Part shown: positions 45,091 to 57,034 of the stretch, piece after piece
Position numbering within the stretch: position 1 is the first letter of the stretch
Layout: each line of letters opens with the position of its first letter
Translations under genes and position numbers: made by a program
NCBI GenBank assembly: GCA_050084985.1
Contig: JBITNC010000001.1
Coordinates: 96,782,001 to 96,846,000 of the forward strand
From: Nageia nagi
Lineage: Eukaryota > Pinophyta
Reading direction: 5' to 3'
DNA: 64,000 nucleotides
The notes under the pieces: model-generated
Database searches by the model: none
What the model was told of the DNA's origin: nothing
The model's input: only the letters and a program-made list of their open reading frames with translations

Positions 45091-46110
45091 TTGATGGTCG
45101 TTTGTGTTATTAACAAACACAATTGTCATTTGCCAGCATTCGTCCTGCGTGTGCCACCATTGGAGCTATAGAAAAGGGTATTGACATCCATCAAAGAGTA
45201 GTTGAAAATGGTTTTGCATCGATTTTTGTGGTTTGTGAGTGCAGGGATAGCCATGTATGCAAAATGTGGAAGAATACACAAGGGGAGTGAATTGTTTGAC
45301 AAGATGCCTCATCGAAATGCACTTTCATGGATTGCAATGATCTCAGGATATGCACAAAATGGGTTTTCTGAGAAGGCCCTGGAGATTTTGAAGCAAATAC
45401 AATTGTCAGCAGTAAAGCCAGACTCTGGAACCTTTGCCAGCATGTGCCATCACGGGAGCTTAGATGAAGGTATGGGCATCCATCAAAGAGTAGTTGAAAA
45501 TGGTTTTTCATCGAATGTTGTGGTTGTGACTGCCCTTATAACAAAATTTGGGAGAATACACAAGGCCTGGAATTGTTTGACAAGATTCATTATGCAGACG
45601 CAGTTTCATGGACTGCAATGATCACAGGATATGCACAAAATGGATATATTTAGAGGGTTCATGAATTGTTTGACAAAAACGCATCATCGAAATGCAGTCT
45701 CATGGAGTGCAATGATCGCATGATATGCAAAAAATGGGTTTTCTGAAAAGGCTCTATAGTCTTTTAAGCAGATGCAATTGTCAGGTGTAAAGCCAAACTC
45801 TACAACCTTTGCCAGCATTCTTCCAGCATGTAGCAGAAGGTATGGACATCCATCAAAGAGCAGTTGACAATGGTTTTTCATCGAATATTATGGTTGTGAA
45901 TGCCCTAACAAACATGTACGCAAAATGTAGAAGAATACGAAAGGCCCAAGAATTGTTTCAAAAGATTCATGATGCAGACACGGCTTCATAGAATATAATG
46001 ATTGAAGAATATACAATCCATGGCTGCAGGATATACAAACCATGACTACAGCAATGATGTCCTTGAAATCTTTGATCTGATGAAGCACTTAGGGACCAAC
46101 CATAATAGCA
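45091..46110 (+). pseudogene. PPR pseudogene P5 (best preserved)
   Basis: The longest open piece, 45202-45621, reads 'AMYAKCGRIHKGSELFDKMP', 'NALSWIAMISGYAQNGFSEK', 'ALEILKQIQLSAVKPDSGTF' and 'DEGMGIHQRVVENGFSSN'. These are successive PLS-class PPR motifs. Further repeats follow in other frames to ~45960 ('EGMDIHQRAVDNGFSSN', 'NALTNMYAKCRRIRKAQELF') and a degraded end near 46085. A frame change at ~45230, a lost codon block at ~45540 and later stops break it. No solo LTR here, so it shows the empty insertion site of P1/P4 ('aaggggagtgaattg'). An intact homologue would be an organelle RNA-binding protein. Confidence 0.87.
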
Positions 46111-49100
46111 TAACTAACAATTAATTTAGTATTCAGTTTGATTTATATTTACAGCAGCTTTCCGGTACTAGAAACCAAAATCCAACATCATTAATTTACA
46201 TTTTTGTCTTATATTGCAGAAACCAAGAAGGCTGTGCTGCAAATTGACTGGTAGTAAGAACGAAGTCCTTGGTATAACAGTTATGTCATGTGATCAACGA
46301 GACAACATCTCTGTTTGAGGCTTTATATTGGTAACCTGAGATCATTCAGTTCAATGAAAGGAAGGATTCATCTGTTTCAGTGCACCTAGATAAAAAAATG
46401 ATTAGAAGGTCTGATGAGTTGAAGTTTCCTTGTGTAAAGTATCCAAGGTTTTCCAGATTTTGTTTAATGTGTCTGGTTAATTTTGAGATTGTGTTTTTTG
46501 TACTTTTATAAATGACATCTGGATTCAGTATATTACACATTAGAGAAGAGAAAGCACCTATGTGTGTTGTACCCTATTAGGATACTGTTTGATATAGGAA
46601 CAATGGATAGAGGATTAGTGGGTTTATATGGAAATCATATGATTAGTATGACAAGGAGAATATTGTACTATTAATTGTACAAAATATAAAAGCTACAAAC
46701 ATGTCTAAAACAAGTGTTTGTAATGATGATAAAAACTTGTAAGCATATCTGGTTCTCCTAATTATATATTTTGTTGGTTTTTTTTTTATCCATATCTTAA
46801 AAAGCTTCGCGAACTTTAGAGGACCAAAGCTTCTTGATCAGAAACTCTAGAGGAAAGTTTCCGTGGTTTCTCAAAACTGAACTGGCCATAGCCACTCTAT
46901 GCTTCTTTGCAGTTTCTAATGATAAATTATTCGGGTAAATAGATGTAACAAATTCCATCCAACATGAACTACAAATAATTTGCTGGTTGAAATTTTCAAA
47001 ATTCTAGTTTACTGCCTTTACAGCCAAAAAGGGCATCATCAGCACTCGAAAAGCCTATAATGTTTTATATGATCTAAAAATCTTCTATAAGTATATTACC
47101 ATCACAAATTCAATTACTAATGATTTACATCAATTTTTTCCGTTAAATTAATTTGTAGCTTATTACAAAGAACAAACTGGAAAACAACACCTCAGGTTTG
47201 GAGGAAGATTGCTATTGAGTTTCTGTGGAGACAAATAATTATAGAAGCATTGATGTTTTCCAAATGTTTGTGGAACTGTGGGTTTTATGTTCCTATAGCT
47301 AGCATAGGAGAAAAAGGAGAAATCCTTATTGAATTACAACCGCAGTTGATTCTTGTTGTTGTAATCATTTTTAGGAATTGCCAAATAATTTGAGACTTTG
47401 ATCAAGACATGTTTATATTTTTTCCTTTATTTTTTTATTAAATTTCCACTGTAAATTTTTTTTGAAGTTGCTTATGTTTTGTAGGATTTTGAAGTTAAAC
47501 TTCAGTTATTCTAAATGTGTATCGAATTCCTATGTAAAGTATTGTTTGCTCTACTTGAGAGTGAAATTCCAAGGTAAAATTTCTTTGAAATTGTTAATAT
47601 TCTGTACGATTTTCCAAAGTCAAAAACGTTAGCCATGCTATAACTTGAACAAAGACAAGGGGTCAAGTATTACAGGAAGAAAACTTCTAGGAAAATCTGC
47701 TAGTTTGAAAAGATTTAGTTGTAAGGAAGAATATGGGTGTTGAAAATTGTCCATTAAATTACTTATGTCGGTACCCTCTTAATTAATTATTTTTTAGAGT
47801 TAGTTGGCACCTATTATGGGTCGTATGGGGTAAATTAATTATTCTTTAGAGTGATAAAATACTTTTTTTATTAATACAACAAGATAAATAAAATATAGTG
47901 GTATACATGATCAGTATGATATTATCATCTATTAGGATGATTTTTTATAGTAATTTAACAATATCATCATAGATTTCTCATAAAGTATCTTCTATTTCCA
48001 AAGATCAAAAGAACAATGATAATGCCCTTTAGGATGTACAAAGATGAACATTGATTATTTTGTAAAAATGAATAAACCTTGAAAATATAACAATCTCAAG
48101 TAATTTGTTAGAAGCATGATGTGATGGGTCTTCTAGTGTCCCAAACACCCAAATGGAAAAGATATGGCAAAGCATAATAACTAAAATAAACATAATTGAT
48201 ACTAAACAACAATAACATATTTATATATAAAGTAACATTTTTCAACGATATTGAAGCAAAACTTGTAAGAAAGGTTGATATACCTAATTTTTATCTTTTT
48301 ATCATTTTATCTTAAAATGCTCATTTATTATATAGGATGTAAATGAAGACCTTTCACTTCAAATTTTATAGTTTTTTCCCTTGTGCTCTAGAAAAAACCC
48401 CTATATTATTCACAATATGCATCAAATCCTCCCAAAAATCTTTCTTTAAAAAATCTTCATCATTTGTAAATATCATCAATACCAAATGTTCTTTCTCTAT
48501 ATCAATATCAATATCAAATATAACCTCTAAGTATCTTCACATGTAAATAACATTATACATATCGTTATTTATTATTTACATTTTTGTATTTAACATTATG
48601 GATATAAATTATAGTTTTTAAATGTGAATGAATTATGTATATTATCATATTCAATTTTATGGTTCATACCTACACATACCAACTCACCTATCCCATTAAT
48701 TACAAAGAAAAGTCCCTACTAGTTTGATAAAATTTAAGATGTGATAGATCTAAAAAAAAAGCTTCAAAAGTTACATATTTAAGTTAACCATCATGTGATC
48801 ATAAAATTTACATTTTTATATTTAACATTATCAATATAATTTATATTTTTTTAATCTGAACGAATGTGTATATTATTATATTCAATTTTATGGTTCATAT
48901 CTACACATGCCAACATACTTATCCTCATTACAAATGAAAGTTTGTATTGGTTTGATAAAATTTAAAGTGCGAAAGGAATGGTCTCAAAGGCCGCCATATC
49001 TAAGTGAACCATCTTGTAATCTTAAAATTTGATTATATGGACAAAGAAAAAGGAGAAAAAAGAGAATATGCCCTTCAATTTAAAATGCTTATCATTACTC

Positions 49101-49358
49101 CAGTAAGACAAATGTTGGGCAAGTCTAATCCTCTATAAATGCCCTTCAATTAAAAAGTTAACAATGAGTGGTTAGTCTAACGTCCTCTGCAACCATATTC
49201 ACATCCAACCTCCATAAACAACAGTCAACGGTGCTTCCCTTATAGTGTCTGATGACAAAATAAACATATCCTTTCATCAGACACTACGTTGCCTTAATCA
49301 ATTACCAACAAAACTTTTGGATAAGAAGCTCCTCGCAATCTTCTTGTGAGTGATCAGT
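46111..49358. other. Spacer between P5 and SAUR6
   Basis: 46111-47780 matches 11520-13640 more distantly. The hydrophobic-ORF block (about 1.1 kb) is missing, with an abrupt join at ~47785-47880 next to a short direct repeat ('aattattttttagagt', 'aattattctttagagt'). 47985-49358 is unit sequence and SAUR6 3' flank. No gene. Confidence 0.55.
49243..49286. repeat. Perfect 13-bp inverted repeat in SAUR6 3' flank
   Basis: TAGTGTCTGATGA (49243-49255), 18-nt loop, TCATCAGACACTA (49274-49286). Other units keep only one arm: the right arm in SAUR1, 3, 4 and 5 flanks and the left-type arm in SAUR2. Confidence 0.75.
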
Positions 49359-49838
49359 TCAATCAATGCACAAGCACAGTTTTACCCACACGCTGAATTG
49401 GATACAGTTAGCAAGAGGAGATAAGCCGTAACTATTAATGTCTAAAGCATCTCCGCCACCATTCTCATGCTCACGGTCTTGCCACTCTCTCAGCATGCGA
49501 ATGACTGTATCCAAAACAGATGGCTTGCAGGGTATAGTAAGCTTACCATCCCTATAATTGAACCCAAATTCCTCCTCAGCCTTAACCAGGAGCTCTCTAA
49601 ACAATGGATGGTTCAAATAACCCAAGGGAATCACAAACCTTTTCCTCTCTTCCTTCCCGGTATAAACAGCCACATGGCCTTCAGGAACCGCTGTCCTCCA
49701 TCTCACCAGCTCTTCATCCTCCTCGCTCTCGTACAAAGAAAAGGACTTTCTTCTCCTAAGCTTAATGCTCGCAATCTTGTGAATGGCTGCAATCTTCTGC
49801 CATTTTAGAGCAACCTTCAAGATCTTGCTTCTCTCCAT
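49359..49838 (-). CDS. SAUR6: SAUR-family protein with shifted C-terminus
   Basis: Intronless, 159 codons. N-terminus and SAUR core (~51-106; 'VPEGHVAVYTGKEERKRFVIP', 'AEEEFGFNYRDGKLTIPC') match SAUR5. One base is missing near 49390 relative to SAUR5, so the last residues change from 'MGKTVLVH' to 'VWVKLCLCID' and the stop falls one codon-frame later. The changed part is outside the SAUR core, so function may survive. Substitution 'RWRTAVPE' for 'RWRRAVPE' is unique here. The TATA-like box is altered; TGTCTC is kept. Confidence 0.9.
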   Translation of the reverse strand: MERSKILKVALKWQKIAAIHKIASIKLRRRKSFSLYESEEDEELVRWRTAVPEGHVAVYTGKEERKRFVIPLGYLNHPLFRELLVKAEEEFGFNYRDGKLTIPCKPSVLDTVIRMLREWQDREHENGGGDALDINSYGLSPLANCIQFSVWVKLCLCID

Positions 49839-49913
49839 AACTCAAAGAAGAAGAAACAGAAAAATACACTCTCAGTGAGCGATCTGAGCTCGATGAATTT
49901 GATCCCACCGCAG

Positions 49914-49926
49914 GCATAAATAATTT
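49914..49926 (-). promoter_or_regulatory. Diverged TATA-like box of SAUR6
   Basis: At the place of the conserved CTATTTATTTAG the minus strand reads AAATTATTTATGC. An AT-rich core is kept but the 12-mer is not. Confidence 0.35.
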
Positions 49927-49981
49927 GAGTAGCTACGAAATCAAAGATTGGTTAGCAGTCTTCTTTTTACATTGAAGAGAG

Positions 49982-49987
49982 GAGACA
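49982..49987 (-). promoter_or_regulatory. TGTCTC element of SAUR6
   Basis: Canonical AuxRE, 144 nt before the start, conserved context. Confidence 0.6.
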
Positions 49988-50559
49988 TGGTCATGTGAAA
50001 GTGCAGGAAGCATTGTGGCTCTGATTAAAAACTGGAAGGGCAGCCGTAATCATTTGGCATCAAAGGTGGCCCAGCCTTAAGTCTGCCCCGAGGATATCTT
50101 TCGTCGAATATGAATTTGGATGCATTCTGATCCTTCAGAAAAGTTCTCAATGTGTACAATTTCGTTCTTACAGATCACATGCCACATCAAATCAAATTAC
50201 TGCCACGGTGGGGCTGGTATCATTATATGATGTCATTAGAAAATTTAAAACTAAAGTCATCTACTCATCCACTAGAGAATTAGCTTGAACGAATATCACT
50301 ATATAATGTGTATATAAAATTTAAAACTAAATCATCTACTATCTACTAATGTATATCAATTTATAATATGTGTATTATTATACGATGTGTGTATGTTATT
50401 ATACGATGTATGTCAATTATACATGCTTAACACATGGTGAAATTGGAGGGAAATTGATAGCATGGAATATTTGATTTTGAACTCTACAAACATCGCTTTC
50501 CATGAACTCACGCTCATTTTAAATGATAAATTTTACATTCCTTTGGTTGCATTCCTTTC
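49988..50559. other. SAUR6 distal flank (shortened) and AT-rich spacer
   Basis: The conserved flank stops near 50215 ('gccacggtggggctgg'), then AT-rich unit sequence. No gene. Confidence 0.55.
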
Positions 50560-51235
50560 ATGGTCATTTGTGTTATTAGCAAATATAATTATTATTTTTC
50601 AACATTTTTCATGCATATGCCACCATTAGAGATCTAGAAAAGGGTATAGTATCCATCAAAGAGTAGTTGAAATTGGTTTTGCATCAAATTTTATGGTTGT
50701 CGGTGCATTGATAGCCATGTATGCAAAATGTGGAAGAATACACAAGATGAGGGAATTGTTTGATAAGGTTCCTCATCTAAATGCACTTTCGTGGATTGCA
50801 ATGATCAAAGGATATGCACAAAATGGGTTTTCTAATAAGTTCTTGGAGATTTTTAAGCTAATGCAATTATCTAATTAAATCTAAAATCTACAAGCTTTGC
50901 TAGCATTCTTCCAACATGTGGCAGTGTGTGTTCTCTATAACAAGGTATGCACATCAATCAAAGAGTAGTTTAAAATGGTTTTTCACCAAATATTGTGATT
51001 ATGAATGCCCTAGTAGATATGTATGTCAAATGTAGAGGGATGCAAAAGTATAAAGAAGTTTTTGACAAGATTCATGATGCAGATAGGATTTCATGGAATG
51101 TAATAATTCAAGAATACATAATCAATGGCTAGAGGATATACAAACCATGACTACATCAAGGATATCCTTGAACATTTTGATCTAATGAAGCATTGAGGAA
51201 CCAACCCTAATAGCATAACCAACAATTATTTTAGT
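50560..51235 (+). pseudogene. PPR pseudogene P6
   Basis: The open piece 50693-50878 reads 'VVGALIAMYAKCGRIHKMRE', 'LFDKVPHLNALSWIAMIKGY' and 'AQNGFSNKFLEIFKLMQLSN', then stops. Further decayed repeats reach ~51110 and a degraded end near 51190. Broken by stops on both sides. Confidence 0.82.
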
Positions 51236-51547
51236 ATTTAGTTTAATTTATATTTGTAGCAATTTTTTGGTACTAAAAAGCAAAATCCAACATTATTAAT
51301 TTACATTGTTATTTTATATTTCAAATACCAAGAGGTATTAGAATAAATAATGCATTATTGTGTGATGGCATCTAAAAATCAATATCATCTCCTGTAATGT
51401 GTCAAATATGGAGAGAGCTTATAAAAGGTATAACTTTCACCATGAACCATGGATTGTCAATTCGTCTTCTAGAATGGATAGAGCATCTTATACCAAACAT
51501 TTTGACAGGTTACATTATGAGGTATCATCAAGAAGATGAAGAGATAT
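51236..51547. other. Transition out of the array unit
   Basis: Unit sequence up to about 51345 ('ataccaagaggt'), then sequence without a partner in the other SAUR units. This is the left edge of the ~8.3 kb of extra sequence that ends near 59670. No gene. Confidence 0.45.
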
Positions 51548-51958
51548 TGCATTTTTAAGATCATGTCCTTGCCCATATTTCTATAGTCATGTGCACAAAA
51601 ATTCACAATTATCTTCCATTAGAAGGGATATCTTTATGTGATGTCTGTGTTCTTGGGATATATAGTCATTATGTATTATAATGGTCCCTCTAGGATACTT
51701 AGAGTGACACATCCCTCTTTTAGGAGTGTGTAGGAGTATTTCATTGTATTTTGAGTAAAGATAGGAGTAGCTTTGTCTTGTGTATGATACCAAGGTAACA
51801 TTGTAATCTTGGAACACAAATGATAATGTCACATAAATTGTATTCAAATGAGATCTCATGACTTGATAATGGTAATTTCAAGGCATGTTGAGAGCCTAAA
51901 GAGGGTCATCCATATTGGCATGATCCCTAGGTGAGATCTAGGCCCCATTATGGGACAT
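51548..51958 (+). repeat. LTR-like fragment paired with 57035-57450
   Basis: Shares with 57035-57450 the blocks 'catgtgcacaaaaattcaca', 'attgtattcaaatgagatct' and 'ccattatggga' in order. The right-hand copy lies just left of a tRNA-iMet primer-binding site, so both are probably parts of the same LTR family. This copy has no internal region next to it. Confidence 0.5.
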
Positions 51959-53419
51959 TATTTTTATATTGGATTATGGTGACATGGGAGATCATGCCAA
52001 TTGATTGGATAGACCTCCATGGACATGCTTCCCTTTCCCCTAAGTATGAGAGGTGAATCCTAGTAGTTGGTGGTTTTCAGCTTACATTGATGCCACTCGT
52101 TGCCCATCCTTTTACCCCATTCAATGGGTGGTTGGGGTTGGTCCCCCCTTGCCTTGCGTAGGGTTGCACCTAGTCGTAATCCCTTAATACATTTAAAATA
52201 AATTTTAATAAAATAATTTTTATTTAATATTATATATATATATCATAATATTTATTTTATTTTACTTATTTCCTAAATAAATTCTAGAATATAATAAATT
52301 CAACCCAACATAGCTTCCTATTCAAATGCAATTATATTATTTTAGTTACAGAAATAAATAGAATAAATCCTTTATCAATTTTAATATGATTTACAAAAAT
52401 AAACTTTTCTTTTATCCAACAATTACACAAAAAACTCAAAATATATAGGAAAGCACATGATATTACAAAATCCCTCTATGAAATTTGTTCCATACTTGAC
52501 CCAAAAATCCAAGAGAATATTCAAATTTGATAGCTAGACAAAAAACAAAAAAAATCAAAACCATCCATCAAACTTGCATATAAGGAGGAGAACAATGAAG
52601 GTTGCAAAACTACCCAAAAGTTAGTATCAACACTACAATAAAAAACTTTACAAGAGCATTTCTAAATAAGACCACATTCCTCTTTTTAGAATAAAACTAA
52701 TATTTTATTAACCTAATGCATTTTTTATTATTTAATTATTATTAGTATTTTAATAATAATAATAATAATTTCCAAGCTACAAGGCATAAACACCTTACTG
52801 TGTAGTTCATTAATTATTTATTTAATTGCTTGCACTTACTATTATGCTTTATTTGTAGGTTATCCAAAATATGATAAGAAACCTTGGAAATTTAAAATTA
52901 ATAAACAACCACAAATAACACAATGCAACATAAGGGAAAGAAAAAGTTATTTTTTCATTAAGGAAACCTTTGACCTAAGGAATCATCTCTTATACCTAAA
53001 TGATACCTAAATGCAATTACACTTCCCTTATAGGCTAAGGCATCATCATCATCTCCAATTACATCCAATCTAGTGACACACTTCCTTAGGTGCCAGCTCT
53101 TGCAAACTACACCATTACAAGAAGTATCAAATTCATAAAATGATATGTAATGAACATTACTAAAATGAACATTAATTAATCATCTCACAAGCATGTTCTA
53201 AAAATAATATACTTATCATAAATATTAATTAAATATATAAAGTGTGCTTATGAAAGGGTCATCACATAGTATTTCTTGCATAAAAATCCACCTAAGCTAT
53301 AAAAGTAAGCACGTAAAACTCTTTTGTTAATTGTATTTTATAATTTATTGTCAATAAATTTGCATTCACATCATGCATATTGTAAAATAAAAAAGGATAT
53401 TTTTTATATATATTTTTCA
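51959..53419. other. Spacer without recognised genes
   Basis: AT-rich, with a (TAA)n microsatellite at 52751-52769 and a GC-richer stretch at ~52010-52180. No ORF, LTR end or repeat partner seen. Confidence 0.5.
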
Positions 53420-54830
53420 GGTCACTCACAACAATAACATTCAATGAAGACCCATGTTGTGCATATCATGTGACCACTGTAGTCCATGAAACTCCATCTC
53501 GACAAGGAATGAATCTTTTTAAGAAACATATTTATGTTGTTTCTCATAAAAAATATGTTGATCCTTTAATAGAACAATGTTGATATATTTACATGATTTA
53601 TAATTGTTGAATTTGCATCTTATCAAATACTTTTACAATATTTTGCATACATATATATCAAAGAGAATACAACAATAACTACTCTTTGATGTATGTCTAT
53701 ACCTTCTTCTAGAGCTACCATGTCAAATAATTTATCACCTATCGATCTTCTTGTATTCTTCAAATTTTGGGTACATATTTACTATGGCACTAACAACAAC
53801 AACATTTGATGAAAACCCATTTTCAACTACTCTTTGATAGATGAAAATATTTGATAAAAATCCATTATCAAATAATTATTGAGCCTTATTTATTATTTTA
53901 AATTTTGCATACATGTCTATGAGGGCATTCAAAATAACAATATGTGATGAAGGAACATTTTCAACTACTCTTTGATTGATGTCTATATATGAAAATCCAT
54001 TTTGTGTATATCTTGAGATCATTGCATTCCATTAGATTGCATTCTGATGATATATTTTATCAAATAATTTAATTATTTTAGTTCATTAAACAATATTTGC
54101 ATCATGCATGTTGGCAAAGCTATTATTGTTCCTCTTTTGTAATAAAACTTTTGCATTATAGAACAGTACATATATTTTGCATGCAAGTATAACACATACT
54201 TTTGCATTTCTACATGAGATCAAGGACATACCATTAATGTATAAAAAAACTCCATAGAACACTTTTCCATATGTGATTTCATTGACTGTAAACTCTTTGA
54301 TCAAATGAAGCACTTGAGAAACAACTATAAAAAAGTAATGTTCATGTTAAATCTTGATTACAAATATATAATTATTAATAATTATATGAAATATTTTAAT
54401 TATTTTTCATTTTTAAGTGTCATGAATTTTTTGATAATAAATCGTTATTTTGTGCATATCTCATGATCATTACATTTCATTAGATTGTATTTTGATGACA
54501 TATTTTATAAAACAATTTAATCATTTAAGTCTATTAAATAATGTTTACATCATGCATCTTGCCATTCACAATGATAATATTTGATAAAAACCATTTTCAA
54601 CTAGTGTTTTATGGATGTCCATACCTTATTCTAGAACTCCCATGATGGCAAATTCTGAAATAATTCTTGCAAAGTTAATAGAGTTTGGATTTACATTTAA
54701 TAATTACACCTAGTTAAAATTCTGTAGAGCCTTTTTAGAGAATCCATTTTGTGCATATCTTATAAATATTGTAGTCCATGAATTATTGTTTGAGATTCTG
54801 CATCATGCATCTTCTCAAATGATTCTTGGT
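53420..54830 (-). pseudogene. PPR pseudogene P7 (minus strand, heavily decayed)
   Basis: Minus-strand PPR pieces recur at intervals: 'LFDMVALEEGIDIHQRV' (~53745-53685), 'PNSINFARIISEFAIMGVLE' (~54690-54630) followed by 'GMDIHKTLVENG', and copies of an 'NA-x-x-WNAMIS-x-Y' helix near 54045, 54500 and 54770. Each is separated by stops and indels. It is the only PPR sequence on this strand and is more decayed than P1-P6, suggesting an older or inverted copy. Confidence 0.65.
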
Positions 54831-55554
54831 CCTTATGTATTCCTCCACATTATGCATGCATGTCTATTAGGGAAAAAAGTCTTACCCAATAACATGGTGC
54901 ATGTTTTTAGATTTCATTACAACATTATTAAAAAGGGAATACTTTAATAGCATGAGTGACTCTTATTGCATTATTATTGTTATGACATTGGAGGAGCCAC
55001 TAATGCTGACTAGTGAACTCATTACAAACCATGTAAAAATATAAAACCCTAGCTCTTTCTCTCTTTTCACTCAATCAACCTTGAAACCCTTATAGTAGTG
55101 GATCTCTAGAGAACTAGCAATAGTATTTCCTACAACATAACCTTTGTATATGGCCTACTTGCATTCAACCATGTAAGTTTAATAGATGAGGTTGTAAATA
55201 ATTTAATATCTTCTCATTAAGATATCAATATTGATAGTATTTTCATTCTTTACATCCCTTACAATATGCAATAATATTAGTTGGCATCCCTTATAATATT
55301 TTTTTTTATGCAATACTGAACAATAGTTTTCAAACAAGACTAATTCACCTTAATGTTATAAAACATGCATCAAATTAGTGGTGATCAAGAAAAAATGACA
55401 TCTTTCCTTTATTTCATTAAAAAGGTGACATAGTAAAATAATTTAAGGTTTTGAAATAGCCTCAACTAACATTATACAAAACCTATGCAAGAAGAATACA
55501 ATGTACAAAATTAATACAATGTGAAATTTTGAAAGGCCTTAAAAGCCCTTATAA
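54831..55554. other. Spacer between P7 and P8
   Basis: No gene or repeat recognised. Confidence 0.5.
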
Positions 55555-56340
55555 TTAATCCAATGCTTCATCTTTTATTGTTTTGAATGCTATGATAGAC
55601 ATGTATGAAAAATTTAGGATAATACAAAAGGTATGGGAATTATTTGAGAAGATATATGTTGCAGACATAGTTTCATGAATTGTAAATGATAGATATGTAT
55701 GTAAAATGTACAATATTACATAATATCCATGAAATTGTTCAATAGTATGCATGATGCAAACACAATTTTCATGATAGACATGCATGCAAAATATCACATG
55801 TTTTAAAAATTATCATTGTGATTGCATGATTCACAATATCCATATGGGAGACTACAAAAGGTCTAGGAATTATTTAACAAGATATATATTGCAGACATTA
55901 TTTCATGGATTGCCTTAATATACATGTATGTAAAAGGTACAACATTACACAATATCTATGAAATTGTTCAATAGTATGCAAGATCAAAATACAATTTTAA
56001 TGATACATATGCTTGCAAAATATAACTTATATTGAGAATTATCATTGGAAATCCATGATTCACAATATCCATGAGTGGGAATATAGAAGGAATGGGAATT
56101 GTTTGACAAGATATATGTTGTATACATAGTTTTGTGTACTACAATGATAGACATGTATGCAAAATGTATAACATTACATAATATCCAAGAAATTATTTGA
56201 TAGTATGCATGATGTAAACACATTTTGTGACAGACATGCATGCAAAATATTATATATTTTAAAAATTATCATTATGAATTCCTTGATAAAAATGTACACA
56301 AAATATACAAGAATACACAAGGTACATGAATGCCCTATTA
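55555..56340 (+). pseudogene. PPR pseudogene P8 (three decayed repeats)
   Basis: Three plus-strand copies, at ~55580-55680, 55835-55925 and 56070-56170, of a motif reading about 'AMIDMY-K-x3-IQKVWELFEKI' then 'ADIVS'. They are spaced ~250 bp and separated by a repeated 'catgcatgcaaaatat' stretch. A final piece 'KMYTKYTRIHKVHE' is at 56285-56325. No open frame is longer than one repeat. Confidence 0.65.
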
Positions 56341-57034
56341 TAGTTGTATCCCAATTAGTTTATTATATCAAAGAGTCTAAGTACAATTACTTTATGAATT
56401 ATTTTAGATCTTCAAATTATTTGAGAGGACTCATTTTGTGGAAGTGCATTACATATACTAGAATAGTGAAAGGTAATAAGTGGGCTAAGAAATTAAGATT
56501 ACCTATCCAAGAAATGGATGAGAAAGAGGTCTTTTCTTGCAATGACCTATCATGGTTTGAAGTTCATTATATAGGAAGTAGTAAGATAGACTTGGATCAC
56601 AATAATATCTCTCTATAAATTGGAGGATTTCAAAAAAGGTGAACAAGATAATCCAGATTGGCAATGCACTTTCATGCGGTAAAAACTTGTTAACAAAATG
56701 AATCAACAATACAATAAGAGAAATATAAGTATAGTTATAAAATGTAACATTTACTTTTTCATTGTTTAGAGTTCTATACATTTTTTAAATATTCTATCAT
56801 TATGGAATTTTAGTTACTAGTGCTCATATGGTCCTGAAGATAAAAGTAACATCCCTCCTCTACCAAAAAAGAAGAAGTATTTTATCCAATCAAGAGGATG
56901 CCAATGTGATTATTATGTTCATGTATATGAATGTAAACTTGATGTTGCCTTTATAACATATAATAATTTCAATCATGTATTTTTAAATGGAATTATTTTT
57001 CATGGTGTTAATCAACCATCAAATCTCTATAATA
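56341..57034 (+). pseudogene. Unrecognised broken coding sequence
   Basis: A plus-strand frame open to 56618 reads 'LRGLILWKCITYTRI', 'EMDEKEVFSCNDLSWFEVHY'. After a stop, similar composition resumes at ~56830 with 'PPLPKKKKYFIQ' and 'RGCQCDYYVHVYECKLDVAF' then 'NNFNHV'. The Cys/His spacing in the second part is loosely like zinc-binding domains of plant transposase-derived proteins, but this is a guess. It follows P8 with no spacer but does not read as a PPR C-terminal domain. Confidence 0.3.

Noticed and set aside
56503-56781. Minus-strand 92-codon ORF
   Set aside because: Opposite strand of the broken unrecognised sequence at 56341-57034; hydrophobic and low-complexity, no family.
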